Shown here piece by piece: positions 5,632-6,695 of a stretch of 6,695 bases of DNA (position 1 is the first letter of the stretch; each line of letters opens with the position of its first letter). The translations under genes and the position numbers were made by a program. The DNA lies in assembly GCA_028698405.1 (NCBI GenBank), contig JAQVDF010000116.1:1-6695 (forward strand). Direction: 5' to 3'. The DNA is from Phenylobacterium sp. (GTDB lineage Bacteria > Pseudomonadota > Alphaproteobacteria > Caulobacterales > Caulobacteraceae). Below the pieces are notes generated by a model. That model made no database searches. It worked only from the letters and a program-made list of their open reading frames with translations, and was not told the DNA's origin.

Positions 5632-5656
5632 GGCGACTTAGCGCTAGATATTGTCA
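5610..5656 (+). promoter_or_regulatory. Pair of NrdR boxes upstream of nrdB
   Basis: Box 1, TCACAACATGTTGGGC (5610-5625), and box 2, GCGCTAGATATTGTCA (5641-5656), each keep all five strongly conserved bases of acaCwAtATaTwgtgt. Their centres are 31 bp apart, the same as for the nrdA pair. They lie about 50 bp before the nrdB start and 31 bp from the start of the small minus-strand frame, so they could act on both directions. This gives nrdB its own dNTP-responsive repression instead of relying on read-through from nrdA. Confidence 0.82.
5620..5650 (+). promoter_or_regulatory. Candidate nrdB promoter
   Basis: GCTAGATA (5643-5650) matches 7 of 8 positions of the Caulobacter housekeeping -10 GCTANAWC. 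TTGGGCG (5620-5626) is a weak -35, 16 bp upstream. Both elements lie inside the NrdR boxes, so NrdR binding would block polymerase. Transcription would start near 5657, giving a leader of about 50 nt that contains the 8-bp palindrome GGTTAACC (5666-5673). Confidence 0.45.
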
Positions 5657-5706
5657 ATCTTTGAGGGTTAACCTCACCTCCGAGATCGTCGCCCGACGTC
5701 TGTCGA

Positions 5707-6695
5707 ATGGGAAGTCCGCCCGTGTCCGAATCTGCCGACCGCGCCCTGCCGGGCCTGCTCACCCCCTCCTACGCTTACAAGCCGTTCCGCTATCCCTGGG
5801 CGTACGAGTTCTGGAAGAAGCAGCAGCAGGTCCACTGGATTCCGGAGGAGGTTCCGCTCGGCGAGGACTGCAAAGACTGGGCGGCCAAGCTGAACGACCG
5901 CGAGCGCAATCTGCTCACCCAGATCTTCCGGTTCTTCACCCAGTCGGACGTCGAGGTGAACGACAACTACATGGAGCGCTACAGCCGCGTCTTCAAACCC
6001 ACCGAGGTGAAGATGATGCTGGCGGCCTTCTCCAACATGGAGACGATCCACATCGCCGCCTACGCGCTGCTGCTCGAGACGATCGGCATGCCGGACAGCG
6101 AGTTCACCGCCTTCCTCGACTATCAGGCGCTGCGCGACAAGCACGACTACATGCAGAGCTTCGGGGTCGAGACCCACGCGGACATCGCCCGCACCCTGGC
6201 CATGTTCGGCGGCTTCACCGAGGGTCTGCAGCTGTTCGCCAGCTTCGCGATGCTGATGAACTTCCCGCGCCACAACAAGATGAAGGGCATGGGCCAGATC
6301 ATCTCCTGGTCGGTGCGGGACGAGAGCCTGCACTGCGAGGGCATGATCAAGCTGTTCCACACCTTCAACGCCGAGACCGGCGTCGTGACCAAGGCGGTGG
6401 CCGACGACATCGTCGACTGCTGCAAGACGGTGGTCGGGCTGGAGGACAAGTTCATCGACCTGGCCTTCGAGGCCGGCGAGGTCCAGGGCATGACCCCGGA
6501 CGACATCAAGGCCTACATCCGATTCATCGCCGACTGGCGGCTGCGCCAGCTGGCCCTGCCGGAGGTCTACGGGGTCAAGGAAAACCCGCTGCCCTGGCTG
6601 CAGTCGATGCTCTCGGGCGTCGAGCACGCCAACTTCTTCGAGGCCCGCGCCACCGAATACTCCAAGGCCGCCACCCGCGGCCAATGGCACGGCGA
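5707..6695 (+). CDS. nrdB: Class I ribonucleoside-diphosphate reductase, radical-generating beta subunit (3' end outside window)
   Basis: NrdB houses the dinuclear metal site and tyrosyl radical that start catalysis in NrdA. In the 329 visible residues every expected residue is present at the E. coli spacing: metal ligands Asp81, Glu112, His115, Glu172, Glu206 and His209 (E. coli D84, E115, H118, E204, E238, H241); radical Tyr119 (Y122) in HIAAY; and radical-path Trp44 (W48) in HWIPEEV. A tyrosyl-radical enzyme, Ia-like, is therefore expected; whether the metal is Fe2 or Mn2 cannot be told. There is no ATP-cone at its N-terminus either. The C-terminal tail that docks on NrdA is cut off. The first in-frame ATG is 5707 (upstream stop at 5662) but has no ribosome site. 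A GTG at 5722, giving VSESADRALPGLL, has GGGAAG about 7 nt upstream and is as likely a start. Confidence 0.96.
   Translation, partial: MGSPPVSESADRALPGLLTPSYAYKPFRYPWAYEFWKKQQQVHWIPEEVPLGEDCKDWAAKLNDRERNLLTQIFRFFTQSDVEVNDNYMERYSRVFKPTEVKMMLAAFSNMETIHIAAYALLLETIGMPDSEFTAFLDYQALRDKHDYMQSFGVETHADIARTLAMFGGFTEGLQLFASFAMLMNFPRHNKMKGMGQIISWSVRDESLHCEGMIKLFHTFNAETGVVTKAVADDIVDCCKTVVGLEDKFIDLAFEAGEVQGMTPDDIKAYIRFIADWRLRQLALPEVYGVKENPLPWLQSMLSGVEHANFFEARATEYSKAATRGQWHG

Noticed and set aside
5413..5664. Plus-strand short open frames between nrdA and nrdB
   Set aside because: Their translations are Arg/Pro/Ser-rich low-complexity sequence opposite the better-supported minus frame, and they run into the NrdR boxes.
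5674..6690. A long minus-strand open frame across nrdB
   Set aside because: It is opposite a gene with all NrdB ligands conserved, and its translation is low-complexity shadow sequence.

Overview
The window looks like chromosomal DNA of a high-GC alphaproteobacterium, most likely a member of the Caulobacteraceae (Phenylobacterium/Caulobacter type). The grounds are the strong G/C bias at third codon positions, the type of the two ribonucleotide reductase subunits, and -10-like elements of the GCTANAWC kind. No tRNA, rRNA, CRISPR array or insertion sequence is visible.

Left part (1-2088). A minus-strand gene runs off the left edge. It encodes a DegP/S1C-like protease-fold protein and is interrupted by an in-frame amber codon at 125-127, after which the reading frame continues intact to the window edge. 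Diverging from it is a two-gene operon: a DUF427 protein (723-1091) and, four bases later, a PhnD-type substrate-binding lipoprotein (1096-2088). No phnC or phnE is present here.

Middle (2089-3187). A 229-bp gap is packed with inverted repeats and hairpins. It is probably a dispersed repeat doubling as a bidirectional terminator. A convergent minus-strand alpha/beta hydrolase follows (2318-3187).

Right part (3188-6695). This is the class I ribonucleotide reductase locus: nrdA (3499-5373, complete, without an N-terminal ATP-cone) and nrdB (from about 5707, running off the right edge). They are separate, co-directional genes with their own upstream regions, not a tight operon. Each gene is preceded by two 16-bp NrdR-type boxes whose centres lie exactly 31 bp apart. 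In both, the second box covers a -10-like sequence, so both subunits are probably repressed by NrdR in the same way when dNTP/ATP is plentiful.

Between nrdA and nrdB, on the opposite strand, lies a small open frame (5330-5578, 82 aa). Its first 46 codons after the ATG all end in G or C except one. It starts 31 bp from the nrdB NrdR boxes and points away from nrdB. It is the best candidate here for an undescribed component, a possible RNR-linked small protein. Its function is unknown and its reality unproven.
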